Positions 20,197-32,620 are shown, counted from the first letter of the stretch. The stretch is 64,000 bases of DNA from Gemmatimonadota bacterium (GCA_022823365.1 JAJDXG010000056.1:372001-436000), one strand, 5' to 3'. A program made the numbers and translations. The notes: generated by a model from the sequence alone, not told the origin.

Positions 20197-20997
20197 CTAC
20201 TTGCCCTGGAAAGCGGCACGGCGCTTCTCGACGTACGCGGCGATCCCTTCCGTGGCATCCTCGCTCTGGAAGAGCTGCTGCTGAAGCTCGCGCTCGACGG
20301 CAAGGCCGGTCTCGAACGGGATTTCGGCGCCCGTCTGGACCGATCTCTTGATGAGGCCCACCGCCTTGGAGGCCTTGGCCGGCGGGGTGAACTGCCCCGC
20401 GAATGCCAGGACCTTGTCCATGAAGTCGTCGCCCGAGTCGGCCTCGATCACGCGATTGATGATTCCATGGTCGAGCGCCTCGGCGAAGCCGAAGAGCTGG
20501 CCCGTGGTCATCATCTCGATGGAGCGCGACTTGCCGACCAGGCGCGCGAGCCGCTGGGTGCCGCCGGTGCCGGGCAGCACGCCCAGGTTGATCTCGGGAA
20601 GCCCGATGCGGGAACCGCCCGCGCGCGCCACCCGCAGGTCGCAGGCCATGGCGATCTCGAGCCCGCCACCCACGGTGTGCCCGTTGAGCGCGCCGATGGT
20701 GAGCTTCGGGGTGTGCTCGAGCCGGTTGAGGGTCTCGTTCGCGTGCAGGCAGAAGAAGTACTTGAAGGTCGGCGTGACCTCGTTCAGCATCCCGATGCTC
20801 GCGCCGGCGCTGAAGAACTTCTCGCCCTTGCCGGTGAGCACGATGACGTGCGCGTCCTCGTCCATGCGCGCCCGAAGGATGCAGGCGTCCAGCTGCTGCA
20901 TCATCTGGTAGGTGTAGGTGTTCGCCGGGGGATCGTCGAGGGTCAGGATGCAGACGCCGTCGTTGACGTCGTAGTGGACCAGGGTCTGGTCGGTCAT
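20197..20997 (-). CDS. Enoyl-CoA hydratase/isomerase family protein (operon copy 2, first gene)
   Basis: About 266 residues of the crotonase fold and the first gene of the minus-strand beta-oxidation operon. Catalytic glutamates appear in VGGGLEIAMACD and LPEINLGVLPGTGGTQRL. Its N-terminus (LTLDDPPANTYTYQMMQQLD) is unlike copy 1, which suggests a different substrate. The ATG at 20997 has GGAGAAA seven bases upstream. The 136 bases to the next gene upstream contain an AT-richer patch (cacaattatagtgcgac near 21045-21060) that could hold the operon promoter, with ATTATAGT resembling a -10. Confidence 0.87.
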   Translation of the reverse strand: MTDQTLVHYDVNDGVCILTLDDPPANTYTYQMMQQLDACILRARMDEDAHVIVLTGKGEKFFSAGASIGMLNEVTPTFKYFFCLHANETLNRLEHTPKLTIGALNGHTVGGGLEIAMACDLRVARAGGSRIGLPEINLGVLPGTGGTQRLARLVGKSRSIEMMTTGQLFGFAEALDHGIINRVIEADSGDDFMDKVLAFAGQFTPPAKASKAVGLIKRSVQTGAEIPFETGLAVERELQQQLFQSEDATEGIAAYVEKRRAAFQGK

Positions 20998-21133
20998 GCG
21001 GGTTTCTCCGTGATGGTTTCTGCGTTGGATTCCGGAATCGGCGCACAATTATAGTGCGACGGGTCCGCCGCTGGGACCCGCAAAGGGGTCGGATCGGGCC
21101 CGGGCTCGGCGCCTTTCGAGCCAGGAGGACCCC

Positions 21134-24100
21134 TCAGCGCGACGGGCCGATCGCGCGCCCGGGCGTCCAGGGGGCACCCGCGGCGGCCAGCGCCTCCTCC
21201 AGCTCGGCCAGCGCCCCCTCGATGATGCCCGCGAGGTCCTGCTCGACCGCGCCCAGGTCTCCCTCTGCGATCTCGATGTTGCGCCGCTGGGTCGCGGTCG
21301 GGTTCTGGCGGGTCTGCCAGTGACCTCCCACGACGTTCCCCACCCGGTTGGCGACCGACGGCACGCTGGGCTCGTTGAGGGAGCCGCGCAGCTGGTCCCC
21401 CTGGAGCTGCAGGCGGATGCCGGCGAATGCCTGCTCGACCTCGTCGATGCGGCCGAACAGTTCGGCCCCCGCGGCGGGCGTGCGCAGCAGGGCGGCGCGC
21501 ATGTAGCCGAGCCGCTCGGACTGGCGCCCGAGTTCGGAGCTGGCCACCCCGATGCGCCGCTGCAGTTCGCTCACGCGCTGCTGAAAGGCCGCCACCGCCA
21601 CGAAGTCGGTTCCCGGAGGCGCGCTCGGCACCGGCTTCACCCGGAAGCTCTGCGCCCCGCCCACCTCTTCCACGCCGTCCGCCGTGACGAGCACCAGTTG
21701 CGCCGAGTACTCGCCGGGAGGCGCCAGCGGCCCGGCCGGAGCGGACGCCCACGGCGGCACGAACGCCGGGGTGGTCAGGTTGATGGGGTTGGGGGCGGGT
21801 CTCCGCAGGTCCCACGTGATGCGATGCAGCCCTGCACGCGCGGGACCCTCGACCCAGCGCACCGGGTCGCCGCTCGCGTCCGACACCCGCACCAGCGCCC
21901 GCGGTCCGCTCTCGGCGGCTTCGGCGCGCAGCGTCTCGTATCCGGCGAAGGGCACGTCGGTGCCCAGCTCGCGCATCGCGCGCTCCTCGTCCTCGCGCCG
22001 GTCCCCGGCCGTCGAAGGCACCTCCGGGAGGAAGTAGGCGAGCGTGGACCCGAAGGGCGGGTTGGGCGCCGCGTAGGCGTCGGTCCCGAGCGTCGGGCGC
22101 CCGGGTGCCTGGTTGGGAACGCTGGGGATGTACCACCACGCGTCCCGCACCGGCCACACCCCCGCGCCGTCCTCCGCGGCCAGCGCCCCGCCCGCGATCT
22201 CGCGCAGCGGGGAATAGTCGTCCAGCACGTAGAATCCCCGCCCGAAGGTGGCGCCCACGACATCGCTGTCCCGCCGCTGCAGCTTGAGGTCCCGGAAGGA
22301 GATGGTGGGCGCGCCGGGAAGGCGGTGCCAGTTCTCGCCCCCGTTGGGAGAGAAGTAGAGCCCCCACTCCGCCCCGAGGAAGAGCAGGTCCTCGTTCTCA
22401 TGGTCCTGCTGGATCGCCCACGCGATGGTTCCGTCGTCCAGATCCCCGGAGATGGACGACCAGCTCTCGCCGTTGTCGTCGCTTCTGAAGATGTAGGGCG
22501 CGAAGTCGCCGATCTTGTGCGCGTCCGCGACCGCAAACACCGTCCCGGCATCGTGCTGGCTGGCCTCGACATCGTTGATGAAGGAGCGCTCGGGGAGCCC
22601 CGGAAGCTCCGCGGTCCGGCTCCAGTTTCCGCCCCCGTCCGCACTGAAGTGGATCAGCCCGTCGTCGGTGCCGACGTACAGGGCATCCTCCCGGACCGGG
22701 CTCTCGCTGATGGAGGTGATGGTGGCGTACATCGACATCGCGCCGTTGTCATGGAGCGCGTCGAGCTCCCACACCCGGCCCATGAAGGGCAGCTCGTAGC
22801 GATTGGTGTTGGTGGTCAGGTCGCCGCTCACCGCCGTCCAGGAGTCGCCCCGGTCCTCGCTTCGCCAGACCCGTTGCGACGCGAAATAGAGGCGGCTCGT
22901 GGAGTGCGGGCTCACCAGAATCGGGGAATCCCAGTTCCAGCGCTCGGGCGGATCGCCGACTTCGGGCTGGGGCTGGATCTGAATGGCCTCTTCGCTCCGG
23001 CGATCGACCCGGTACAGGTTCCCCACCTGCGTCATCAGGTAGAGGATGTCCGGGTCCGAAGGATCGAACTGCACCCCGTAGCCGTCGGCTCCCATCGGAA
23101 AATACCAGTCGGAGTTGCGCACGCCTTCGACGGTGGTGGTGCGCGAGGGCCCCCACAGCGTCCCCAGGTCCTGCGCCCCGCCCAGGATCTCGGAAAAGGG
23201 CTCGCGGTTGGAGACGGCGACCTTGTAGAACTGCGAGATGGGCATGTTGGGGAAGTGGCGCCAGGTCTGGCCTTCGTCGAAAGTCTCGTAGAGTCCGGCG
23301 TCCGTCCCTGCCAGCATGTGCCGGGTGTCCTCGGGGTCGAACCACAGGGCGTGGTTGTCCGAGTGCTTCTGGCGGCCGTCTCCCAGGGTCGCGAAGGTGG
23401 CTCCGCCATCGCGCGTGATCTGGTAGAACACATCCATCTGGATCACCAGGTCCGCATCCGTCGGCGAGGCTTCGATTTCCTGGTAGTAGTGCGGGCCGGT
23501 GCCCCCGGAGATGTAGGAGTTGCGCTTCTCCCAGCTCTCGCCTTGGTCGGTGGAGCGGTAGAAGCCGCGCTCTTCGTCGTTCGCTTCGATGGTCGCGTAG
23601 ACGATGTCCGGGTCGGCCGGCGTGACCGCGAGCCCGATCTTGCCCATGTCGCCGGAGGGGAGGCCGCGCGTCACCTCGCGCCAGCTCTCGCCCCCGTCGG
23701 TTGACTTGTGGATGCCCGACGACGGGCCGCCCGCCATGTAGCCCCAGACGTGGCGCCGGCGCTGGAAAGCCGCGGCGTACACCACGTCCGGGTTGCCGGG
23801 AGCGAACTCGATGTCGGTGACGCCGGTGTGTTCGTCGAGGGCGAGGACCTGCTGCCAACTGGTGCCGCCATCGGTGGTCCGGTAGACCCCGCGCTCGCCG
23901 CCGGCCGACCAGAGCGGCCCCTCCGCGGCGATCAGCACGGTGTTCCCGTCGTCGGGGTGAATGAGGATCTTGCCGATATGCTCGCTGTCCGCGAGGCCCA
24001 CCTGCTCCCAGCTGCCGCCTCCGTCACGGCTGCGATAGACGCCCGAGCCCCACGCCACGTGGCGCCCGCTCACGTTCTCGCCGGTGCCCGCCCACACCAC

Positions 24101-24424
24101 CTCCGGGTTGGCGGGGTCGAGGGCGAGGTCGCCGATGGAGTAGGTGGGCTGATCGTCGAACACGGGCGTCCAGGTGACGCCGGCGTTGGTGGTCTTCCAT
24201 ATGCCGCCCGAGCCCACCGCCACGTACCACACGGAGCGGTCGGCGGGGTTCACTTCGATGTCGGCGATGCGGCCGCCGGCAACCGCCGGCCCGATCTCCC
24301 GTAGAGTCAGGTCTGAAAGGGCGTCGGCGACGGAGACCTGGGCGGCGGCGGGGAAGGGGAGCACGCCGGCGAGGAGCGCGAGGATGGCGAACGAGCGTCT
24401 GGCGGAGCGGGCGATGGCGGGCAT
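21134..24424 (-). CDS. Large secreted sortilin/VPS10-like beta-propeller protein
   Basis: About 1096 residues. A signal peptide (SFAILALLAGVLPFPAAAQ) is followed by many BNR/Asp-box-like repeats such as SGGIWKTTNAGVTW, GVYRSRDGGGSWEQV, GIHKSTDGGESW and RSDDNGESW, giving a sortilin-like multi-bladed propeller over roughly residues 30-750. After this come an Ig-like stretch (PAPNPINLTTPAFVPPW) and a helical C-terminal region of about 150 residues rich in Glu and Arg (RVSELQRRIGVASSELGRQ). This protein type, often annotated as glycosyl hydrolase, is abundant in Gemmatimonadota and related groups; no catalytic activity is demonstrated by motif. It ends in no recognisable sorting signal. The ATG at 24424 is the only start giving a signal peptide. 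Confidence 0.75.
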   Translation of the reverse strand: MPAIARSARRSFAILALLAGVLPFPAAAQVSVADALSDLTLREIGPAVAGGRIADIEVNPADRSVWYVAVGSGGIWKTTNAGVTWTPVFDDQPTYSIGDLALDPANPEVVWAGTGENVSGRHVAWGSGVYRSRDGGGSWEQVGLADSEHIGKILIHPDDGNTVLIAAEGPLWSAGGERGVYRTTDGGTSWQQVLALDEHTGVTDIEFAPGNPDVVYAAAFQRRRHVWGYMAGGPSSGIHKSTDGGESWREVTRGLPSGDMGKIGLAVTPADPDIVYATIEANDEERGFYRSTDQGESWEKRNSYISGGTGPHYYQEIEASPTDADLVIQMDVFYQITRDGGATFATLGDGRQKHSDNHALWFDPEDTRHMLAGTDAGLYETFDEGQTWRHFPNMPISQFYKVAVSNREPFSEILGGAQDLGTLWGPSRTTTVEGVRNSDWYFPMGADGYGVQFDPSDPDILYLMTQVGNLYRVDRRSEEAIQIQPQPEVGDPPERWNWDSPILVSPHSTSRLYFASQRVWRSEDRGDSWTAVSGDLTTNTNRYELPFMGRVWELDALHDNGAMSMYATITSISESPVREDALYVGTDDGLIHFSADGGGNWSRTAELPGLPERSFINDVEASQHDAGTVFAVADAHKIGDFAPYIFRSDDNGESWSSISGDLDDGTIAWAIQQDHENEDLLFLGAEWGLYFSPNGGENWHRLPGAPTISFRDLKLQRRDSDVVGATFGRGFYVLDDYSPLREIAGGALAAEDGAGVWPVRDAWWYIPSVPNQAPGRPTLGTDAYAAPNPPFGSTLAYFLPEVPSTAGDRREDEERAMRELGTDVPFAGYETLRAEAAESGPRALVRVSDASGDPVRWVEGPARAGLHRITWDLRRPAPNPINLTTPAFVPPWASAPAGPLAPPGEYSAQLVLVTADGVEEVGGAQSFRVKPVPSAPPGTDFVAVAAFQQRVSELQRRIGVASSELGRQSERLGYMRAALLRTPAAGAELFGRIDEVEQAFAGIRLQLQGDQLRGSLNEPSVPSVANRVGNVVGGHWQTRQNPTATQRRNIEIAEGDLGAVEQDLAGIIEGALAELEEALAAAGAPWTPGRAIGPSR

Positions 24425-24754
24425 GGCTGATATCGGGGGCAGGAAGAATCGGGATGTCGGCGTGGACGCCGGGATAAGCGGCCAGCAGGGCCGGGCGCTC
24501 CCGGCCATGACTGGAAGACTCGCAACACACGCCACCATGCCGGAGCGCGATCCGGCGGGCAAGTGGCGCTGCTCGGCGCGGGCAGGGGCCCAAGCCCTCA
24601 GAGCGGCTTGGGAGCCCTGCGCCGCGTCACTCTCGGTGCCCGTTCATGTATGGGCTGCTAGTTTGCTGGAACGGCGCGCGCGCACGGGGGGATTACACCA
24701 GAGCGCGTGGAAGCGCGGTATCGTGAGCCAGCAAGTGGAGGAGGGCCGACACTG
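24425..24754. other. Divergent intergenic region without identified genes
   Basis: About 330 bases separate the divergent sortilin-like and NfeD genes. The GC content is as high as in coding DNA. Short open frames here have no recognisable product. I see no clear -35/-10 pair or terminator. GGAGGAGG at about 24735-24743 serves the NfeD gene. Confidence 0.4.
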
Positions 24755-26143
24755 GTGAAGACGTCAATGCGTGTCATGGCCGGAGGCATCTTCGTCGCCG
24801 CCGGGGCGAGTCTGGGATTCTCCGTCGGCGGGATCCCGCAGGAGCCCGGTGGCCGCGCGCCGGTGGTGGTCGTGCCCGTCACCGGCGTGATCGAGCTCGG
24901 CCTCGCGCCGTCCATCGAGCGGGCCATCCGCGAAGCGGAGGAGGAGGGCGCCGCGGCGCTGGTGCTGGACATCGACACCCCCGGAGGGCGCGTGGACGCC
25001 GCCGAACGCATCGGCGACGCCATCGCGGACGCCGGCATTCCGGTGTACGCGTACGTCAACCGCCGGGCCCTGTCCGCCGGCGCTCTGATCTCCCTCGCCA
25101 CCGACGGGATCCTCATGCGTCCCGGATCGGTGATCGGCGCCGCGACCCCGGTGGACGGCTCGGGGGAGAGGGCCAGCGAGAAGATCGTCTCGGCGATGCG
25201 GAGCGAGATGCGCGCGCTGGCCGAGGCCGCGGAACTCGATCCGGCGGTCGCCGAGGCCATGGTCGACGAAGCCATCGCCATTCCCGGCGTGGTGGAGGAA
25301 GGGCAGCTGCTCACGCTGACGACCGAGGAGGCGGTGGCCATCGGCTACGCGCGTGCAGTCGACGACCTCGATGCGGTGCTGGAGGTCGCGGGCGCAGCCG
25401 AGGCCCCCATCCGCAGGCACGAGATCAACTGGTCCGAGCGCCTGGTACGCTTTCTCTCCCACCCGACCGTCGCCCCGTTCCTGCTCTCCCTGGGGTTCCT
25501 GGGGATCATCATCGAAATCCGCACACCCGGGCTCGGCGCCCCGGGGCTGGTCGGCGTCCTCTGCCTGTCGGCGTACTTCGGCTCGCACGTCATCGTCGGG
25601 CTCGCCGCCTGGACCGACCTCCTCCTCGTGGGAGGCGGCGTGGGGCTGCTCGCGGTGGAGGCCCTCCTGATCCCCGGGTTCGGCATCCTCGGCGTGCTCG
25701 GCATCGCCGCCATCGTGGGCGGCGTGTTCATGAGCATGCTCGGCGGTTTGCCCACGGCTGCCGACTTCTCACAGGCCAGCACCGTAGTCTCGCTCAGCCT
25801 GGTCATCATCCTGGTGACCTCCTGGGCCCTCCTGCGGCGTCTCCCGCGCAGCCGCCACATCGCGCGCTCCGGCCTCCTGCTCCAGGACGCGACCGATCGC
25901 GAGCACGGCTTCGAGTCCGCAGAGCGACGCGAGGATCTGGTGGGGTCGGAAGGCGTGGCCCTCACGGATCTGCGACCCGCCGGCACCGGACAGTTCGGCG
26001 ACGAGCGGGTGGATGTCGTCGCCGACTCGGAGTTCATCTCCGAGGGAGAAGCCATACGGGTGCTGAGCGCCGAAGGCTATCGGTGCGTGGTCAGACCCGT
26101 GAAGAAGAGTTCCTCGTCCACCGAATCCGGAGCGCAAGCCTAG
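24755..26143 (+). CDS. NfeD family membrane protein with ClpP-class serine protease domain
   Basis: About 462 residues. After a signal/anchor segment, a ClpP/SppA-like domain (residues about 30-215) shows LVLDIDTPGG and the probable catalytic serine in NRRALSAGALISLA. A polytopic membrane region (FLLSLGFLGIIIEIRTPGLGAPG through VSLSLVIILVTSW) and a C-terminal OB-fold NfeD domain (GVALTDLRPAGTGQFGDERVDVVADSEFISEGEAIRVL) follow. Long NfeD proteins pair with flotillin-like or stomatin-like proteins in membrane microdomains, and FloA is the next gene. A GTG at 24755 behind GGAGGAGG is the preferred start; an upstream GTG at 24707 and an ATG at 24767 are alternatives. Confidence 0.88.
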   Translation: MKTSMRVMAGGIFVAAGASLGFSVGGIPQEPGGRAPVVVVPVTGVIELGLAPSIERAIREAEEEGAAALVLDIDTPGGRVDAAERIGDAIADAGIPVYAYVNRRALSAGALISLATDGILMRPGSVIGAATPVDGSGERASEKIVSAMRSEMRALAEAAELDPAVAEAMVDEAIAIPGVVEEGQLLTLTTEEAVAIGYARAVDDLDAVLEVAGAAEAPIRRHEINWSERLVRFLSHPTVAPFLLSLGFLGIIIEIRTPGLGAPGLVGVLCLSAYFGSHVIVGLAAWTDLLLVGGGVGLLAVEALLIPGFGILGVLGIAAIVGGVFMSMLGGLPTAADFSQASTVVSLSLVIILVTSWALLRRLPRSRHIARSGLLLQDATDREHGFESAERREDLVGSEGVALTDLRPAGTGQFGDERVDVVADSEFISEGEAIRVLSAEGYRCVVRPVKKSSSSTESGAQA

Positions 26144-26228
26144 CCCCGTGAGGTCCGGGAGCCTGTCCCGCGACATGTCACGAAGCTCCAGACTCCAACA
26201 TTCCTTGCCCCCACACGGATGACATCCA

Positions 26229-27215
26229 ATGGAAGCCATCGCCGCTTTGTTTTTCCCCGTACTCATCGTCGTCCTCATCCTCATGGTGCTGTGGGCCGTG
26301 CCCGTGCGCCTGTGGATCGAGGCCATCTCCGCCGGTGTGCGGCTGGGCATCACCTACCTCATCGGCATGCGCCTGCGCAAAGTGCCCCCGCCCGCCGTGG
26401 TGCGGCCCCTCATCTGGGCCACGAAGGCCGGGCTGTTCATCCGCATCGCGGACCTCGAGGCGCACTACCTCGCCGGCGGGCGCGTGGACCGCGTGGTGAC
26501 GGCGCTCATCAGCGCCGACAAGGCAAACATCGAGCTCTCCTTCAACCAGGCCGCCGCGATCGACCTGGCGGGCCGTGACGTCTTCGAGGCGGTCCAGGTC
26601 TCGGTGAACCCCAAGGTCATCACCACACCCCGGGTGGCGGCGATGGCGCGCGACGGCATCCAGCTCATCGCGGTCGCGCGCGTGACCGTGCGCGCCAACA
26701 TCAACCGCCTGGTCGGGGGCGCGGGCGAAGAGACCATCGTCGCGCGCGTCGGGGAAGGCATTGTCTCCAGCATCGGTTCGTCCGATACGCACCAGGCGGT
26801 GCTCGAGAACCCGGATAGCATCTCCAAGGCGGTGCTGGCAAAGGGGCTCGACTCGGGGACCGCTTTCGAGATCCTCTCCATCGACATCGCGGACGTCGAC
26901 GTGGGCAAGAACATCGGCGCCGAGCTGCAGACCGACCAGGCCGAGGCCGACAAGCGCGTCGCCCAGGCGCGGGCGGAAGAGCGGCGCGCCATGGCGGTCG
27001 CTTCCGAGCAGGAGAACGTCGCCAAGGTGCAGGAGATGCGCGCCAACCTGGTGGAGGCCGAGGCGCAGGTGCCGTTGGCCATGGCGGACGCCTTCCGCGA
27101 CGGCAACCTTGGAGTGATGGATTACATCCGGTACCGTAACGTACAGGCGGACACCGCGATGCGGAACTCCATCGCAGGCGAGGACGAGTCCGCGTCGGGC
27201 GAGCCTCTGGCTTAG
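26229..27215 (+). CDS. floA: Flotillin-like protein FloA
   Basis: About 328 residues. A membrane hairpin at the N-terminus ([30 protein letters not shown]) precedes the SPFH region with [32 protein letters not shown] and [24 protein letters not shown] helical AEA-rich segment ([23 protein letters not shown]) drives oligomerisation. FloA scaffolds functional membrane microdomains with NfeD, and the two genes are adjacent here, as in Bacillus. The spacing is 85 bases. A disordered membrane-anchored protein follows on the same strand. Confidence 0.95.
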   Translation: MEAIAALFFPVLIVVLILMVLWAVPVRLWIEAISAGVRLGITYLIGMRLRKVPPPAVVRPLIWATKAGLFIRIADLEAHYLAGGRVDRVVTALISADKANIELSFNQAAAIDLAGRDVFEAVQVSVNPKVITTPRVAAMARDGIQLIAVARVTVRANINRLVGGAGEETIVARVGEGIVSSIGSSDTHQAVLENPDSISKAVLAKGLDSGTAFEILSIDIADVDVGKNIGAELQTDQAEADKRVAQARAEERRAMAVASEQENVAKVQEMRANLVEAEAQVPLAMADAFRDGNLGVMDYIRYRNVQADTAMRNSIAGEDESASGEPLA

Positions 27216-27264
27216 GCTTGGAGAGGCGGTGAATGGGCTGCTCGCGTAACGCGGAAGACGGGTC

Positions 27265-28056
27265 ATGAGCACCGGTCTTCTCCTCTTCCTGATCTTCATG
27301 GCGCTGTCCATCATCGACAGCGTTGCGCGGGCACGCCGCAGCCAGCAGCAGAAACAGGTGCTTCCCCCGGAAGACGAGGGCGATGAGGAGTGGCGTGCGG
27401 AGCCGTCGTCGGCTCAGGCGGAGGGCGGCGAGACACGGAAGAAGGAGCCGGCCGAAGCCCTGGGCGAGCTTGTCGGCCTGGAGAAGCTCATGGGCCCGGG
27501 CTACCTCGAAAAGCTGATGGGGCCCGGTATTGCGGGTGTAATACAGGATGAGGAGGACATCCCGGAGGAACCTTCAGAGGCGCCGCCGTCGAGGTCGGAT
27601 GAGCGGCAGCGGTACTCGCTGGACCGCGATGAGCGCAGGACGATTGCGCGCGAGGGGCGGACCTCGGACCAGGAGCGCCGGAGGTCCGAGGCCGAAAGGC
27701 GGGCCCGGGTTGACCGGGTGACTGAAGCCGCCGAGGAATGGCGGCCGCGTGTTGAACGGGGACCCCCCGAGCGCGACCGCCGACTGTCCAAACGGGACGA
27801 GAGCAGAGGTCGCCCGGCGCGGGCGCCCCGTGAGGCAGCGCCCCTGAGGGACTCGTCCTCCGGGGAACGGCGTCGCCTCGAGCCAGCCGCCGCGAGTGCG
27901 CCGGGCACCGGACGCAGTGGACGCCGGCGCTCCCCGATCTACAGGGAACTCTTCGGGACCGGCGGCCGCGATTCGCTGCGGCGGGCCTTCGTGCTCAAGG
28001 AGATTCTGGACGCTCCTTCCTCGGAGCGCCCGGCGGACCGGCGCGAGACGGGGTAG
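27265..28056 (+). CDS. Membrane-anchored, highly charged hypothetical protein
   Basis: About 263 residues that I do not recognise. An N-terminal transmembrane helix (STGLLLFLIFMALSIIDSVA) is followed by an almost entirely hydrophilic chain rich in Arg, Glu, Ser and Pro, probably disordered. A short hydrophobic, glycine-rich internal repeat reads LEKLMGPGYLEKLMGPGIAG near residues 73-92. The C-terminal 30 residues (IYRELFGTGGRDSLRRAFVLKEIL) could form a helix and resemble a docking segment. It follows floA after 49 bases on the same strand, so it may be part of the NfeD-FloA complex. No family known to me. Confidence 0.6.
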   Translation: MSTGLLLFLIFMALSIIDSVARARRSQQQKQVLPPEDEGDEEWRAEPSSAQAEGGETRKKEPAEALGELVGLEKLMGPGYLEKLMGPGIAGVIQDEEDIPEEPSEAPPSRSDERQRYSLDRDERRTIAREGRTSDQERRRSEAERRARVDRVTEAAEEWRPRVERGPPERDRRLSKRDESRGRPARAPREAAPLRDSSSGERRRLEPAAASAPGTGRSGRRRSPIYRELFGTGGRDSLRRAFVLKEILDAPSSERPADRRETG

Positions 28057-28059
28057 CGG

Positions 28060-28076
28060 TTAGCTAGTCTAGCTAA
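28060..28076. terminator. Small inverted repeat between convergent genes, possible bidirectional terminator
   Basis: A perfect seven-base inverted repeat TTAGCTA-GTC-TAGCTAA lies directly after the stop of the charged membrane protein and before the aconitase stop. The following bases (gttaaaac) are AT-rich for this genome. There is no U-tract in either direction and the stem is weak, so terminator function is only suggested by position. Confidence 0.3.
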
Positions 28077-28083
28077 GTTAAAA

Positions 28084-30840
<2,757 letters not shown>

Positions 30841-30995
30841 GAGTCTGTCCCTGGGTCCTGAAGCCGGCGCATCGTCGCGCAAGGCGACGCGATTCGTCCG
30901 CTCCAAGATAACATCCCGCAGTTCGGCGCTACATTGAAGGATCTTCCTCAGCCGGCGGACCCCATGCGCCAACTCGGCCCCCAGCGCCACGACCA

Positions 30996-31673
30996 ATGAC
31001 TGATTCCGCGTTTGCCCGCGCGGCTGCGGTTCGTCGTGGTCGTCGGCCGGCGCCCCCGGGGACCGACCACCTCGTCTACGCGGTTCCCGACCTGGCCGCC
31101 GGAGTCCGTGAACTCGAGGCGCGCCTCGGCGCCCGCCCGACGCCCGGCGGCAGCCATCCGGGACTCGGAACCCGCAACTCCCTGTTGCGCATCGGTGAAC
31201 GCGTCTACCTGGAGGTCGTCGGCCCGGACCCGGAGCAACCGGCGCCGCCGGGCGGCCTCTGGTTCACCGGCGGCCCGGCCCCGCTGCCGGCGCTGGTCAC
31301 GTGGGCGGTCCGTTCCGCCGATCTCGACGGCCTGGCCACCGGTCCCGGCGGCCACCTCCTGGGTCCGGTTCGGTCCATGTCCCGCACCAGGCCGGGCGGC
31401 GAACGCATCGCCTGGACGCTCACGATGCCCGGGAAGCCGCTTCCCCGACAGGGCATCATCCCCTTCTTCATCGACTGGGGTGACACCCCGCATCCCTGCG
31501 CCGAGCTCCCCGACCGGGGAGTACGCCTCGTCCGGCTGAGTGGGCGCCATCCCGATCCCGAATTGGTGCGCGGCGAACTGGATCGGCTCGGCGTCGAGTT
31601 CGAGGTGGCGGTGGGGCTGGCGGGGCTGGTTGCCGTGCTGGAGACGCCGAAAGGCGACCGGGTAACACTCTGA
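30996..31673 (+). CDS. Glyoxalase-like (VOC superfamily) domain protein
   Basis: About 225 residues matching the Glyoxalase_3 pattern: TDHLVYAVPDLAAGVRELEARLGARPTPGGSHPGLGTRNSLL and YLEVVGPDPEQPAPPG, later GIIPFFIDWG. VOC proteins use paired beta-alpha-beta-beta-beta modules to bind a metal and a small substrate; this type is often near metabolic enzymes and its substrate is unknown. The N-terminal 20 residues are Arg/Ala-rich and may not be translated; a start nearer PPGTDHLVYA is possible, though no in-frame ATG is there. It stands alone between aconitase and tRNA-Leu. Confidence 0.7.
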   Translation: MTDSAFARAAAVRRGRRPAPPGTDHLVYAVPDLAAGVRELEARLGARPTPGGSHPGLGTRNSLLRIGERVYLEVVGPDPEQPAPPGGLWFTGGPAPLPALVTWAVRSADLDGLATGPGGHLLGPVRSMSRTRPGGERIAWTLTMPGKPLPRQGIIPFFIDWGDTPHPCAELPDRGVRLVRLSGRHPDPELVRGELDRLGVEFEVAVGLAGLVAVLETPKGDRVTL

Positions 31674-31774
31674 CGCCCGCGCCGCCCGGCGCGCCACCCA
31701 CCGCGGGTCCACTCGTCAGCCCGATCCCATTTTGCGAGCGACGTGCTACCGGGTAGCTTATACCGCTCCATCCT

Positions 31775-31858
31775 GCCGGGATGGCGGAACAGGTAGACGC
31801 GAAGGTCTCAAAAACCTTTGCCCGTTGGGGCGTGTGGGTTCGAGTCCCACTCCCGGCA
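31775..31858 (+). tRNA. tRNA-Leu (anticodon CAA)
   Basis: The acceptor stem GCCGGGA pairs with TCCCGGC. The D arm contains GGAACAGGTAGACGC. The anticodon stem AAGGT/ACCTT encloses the seven-base loop CTCAAAA, giving anticodon CAA for UUG codons. A long class II variable arm follows, then the T arm GTGGG-TTCGAGT-CCCAC. The 3' CCA is not encoded. A TAGCTTATACC stretch lies about 12-20 bases upstream and may be the -10 region. A DUF374 gene begins 27 bases downstream and may be read from the same transcript. Confidence 0.95.
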
Positions 31859-31885
31859 CTCACGCACGGACGGAGGAAGCGCCGC

Positions 31886-32620
31886 ATGCGTGCCGACATC
31901 GCAACGCGGCTTAAGCGCGGGCGGACGGCCCTCGCCATCACGCTGCTGAGCTGGTTGGTTGAGGCCCTTGGCCGCACTTGGCGCATCGACGTCGTGGAGG
32001 GCCGCGAGCACCTGGACGCGCTCTTCGCGGGAGGCCCGCCCGCCATCCTCGCCTTCTGGCACGACCAGGTCATCGCCGGGGCGTACTACACGGGCGTCAG
32101 GATGGCCCGCAAGAGGGCCGTGGACGTGACCGCCCTCACCAGCCGGTCGGGAGACGGCGAGCTGGTGGCGCGCATCATGCATCGATGGGGAGCACGCGTC
32201 GTCCGAGGCTCCTCCAGTGCGGGTGGGCGAGAGGCAATGTGGGATCTGCGCGCGGTCGTCCGGCGTCATCGTTCGTCTCCCATCCTCGTCCCGGATGGCC
32301 CGCGCGGCCCCGCACGTCACCTGAAGCGGGGCATCCTCGTGCTCGCCCGGGCGTCCGGCGCCCCTGTCCTGGCAATGGGCTTCGCACCCCACCGTCACTG
32401 GCGACTCAAATCCTGGGACCGGATGATCATCCCGAAACCCTTCACGCGGGTTCGCCTCTGCGTACGCCGATTCGAATCCGTCGGTCATTCCGGTCGGCAC
32501 CTTCGCGATGAGCGAGCGGGGCGAGCCGTCGGCAGCGCGGCCCGCGATGGCCGGCAGCGGCTGCAGTCGCTGTTGAACGAGGTCTCCCGGCGCGCCGAAA
32601 AGGCGGCGCAAGCGACGTGA
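31886..32620 (+). CDS. DUF374 lysophospholipid/lipid A acyltransferase-like protein
   Basis: About 244 residues. The DUF374 signature is clear: PPAILAFWHDQVIAGAYY, TALTSRSGDGELVARI, GARVVRGSSSAGG and VPDGPRGPARHLKRGILVLARASGAPV. The family is related to the LPLAT acyltransferases and is linked with lipopolysaccharide or lipid A acylation in didermic bacteria. The ATG at 31886 has GGAGGAAG seven bases upstream. It is followed on the same strand, after about 210 bases, by the mla genes, so a role in outer-membrane lipid homeostasis is consistent. Confidence 0.82.
   Translation: MRADIATRLKRGRTALAITLLSWLVEALGRTWRIDVVEGREHLDALFAGGPPAILAFWHDQVIAGAYYTGVRMARKRAVDVTALTSRSGDGELVARIMHRWGARVVRGSSSAGGREAMWDLRAVVRRHRSSPILVPDGPRGPARHLKRGILVLARASGAPVLAMGFAPHRHWRLKSWDRMIIPKPFTRVRLCVRRFESVGHSGRHLRDERAGRAVGSAARDGRQRLQSLLNEVSRRAEKAAQAT

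Noticed and set aside
21320-23704. 794-codon plus-strand open frame within the sortilin-like gene
   Set aside because: No recognisable domain and skewed composition (Val/Gly/Arg/His). The opposite strand carries a clear propeller protein with signal peptide.
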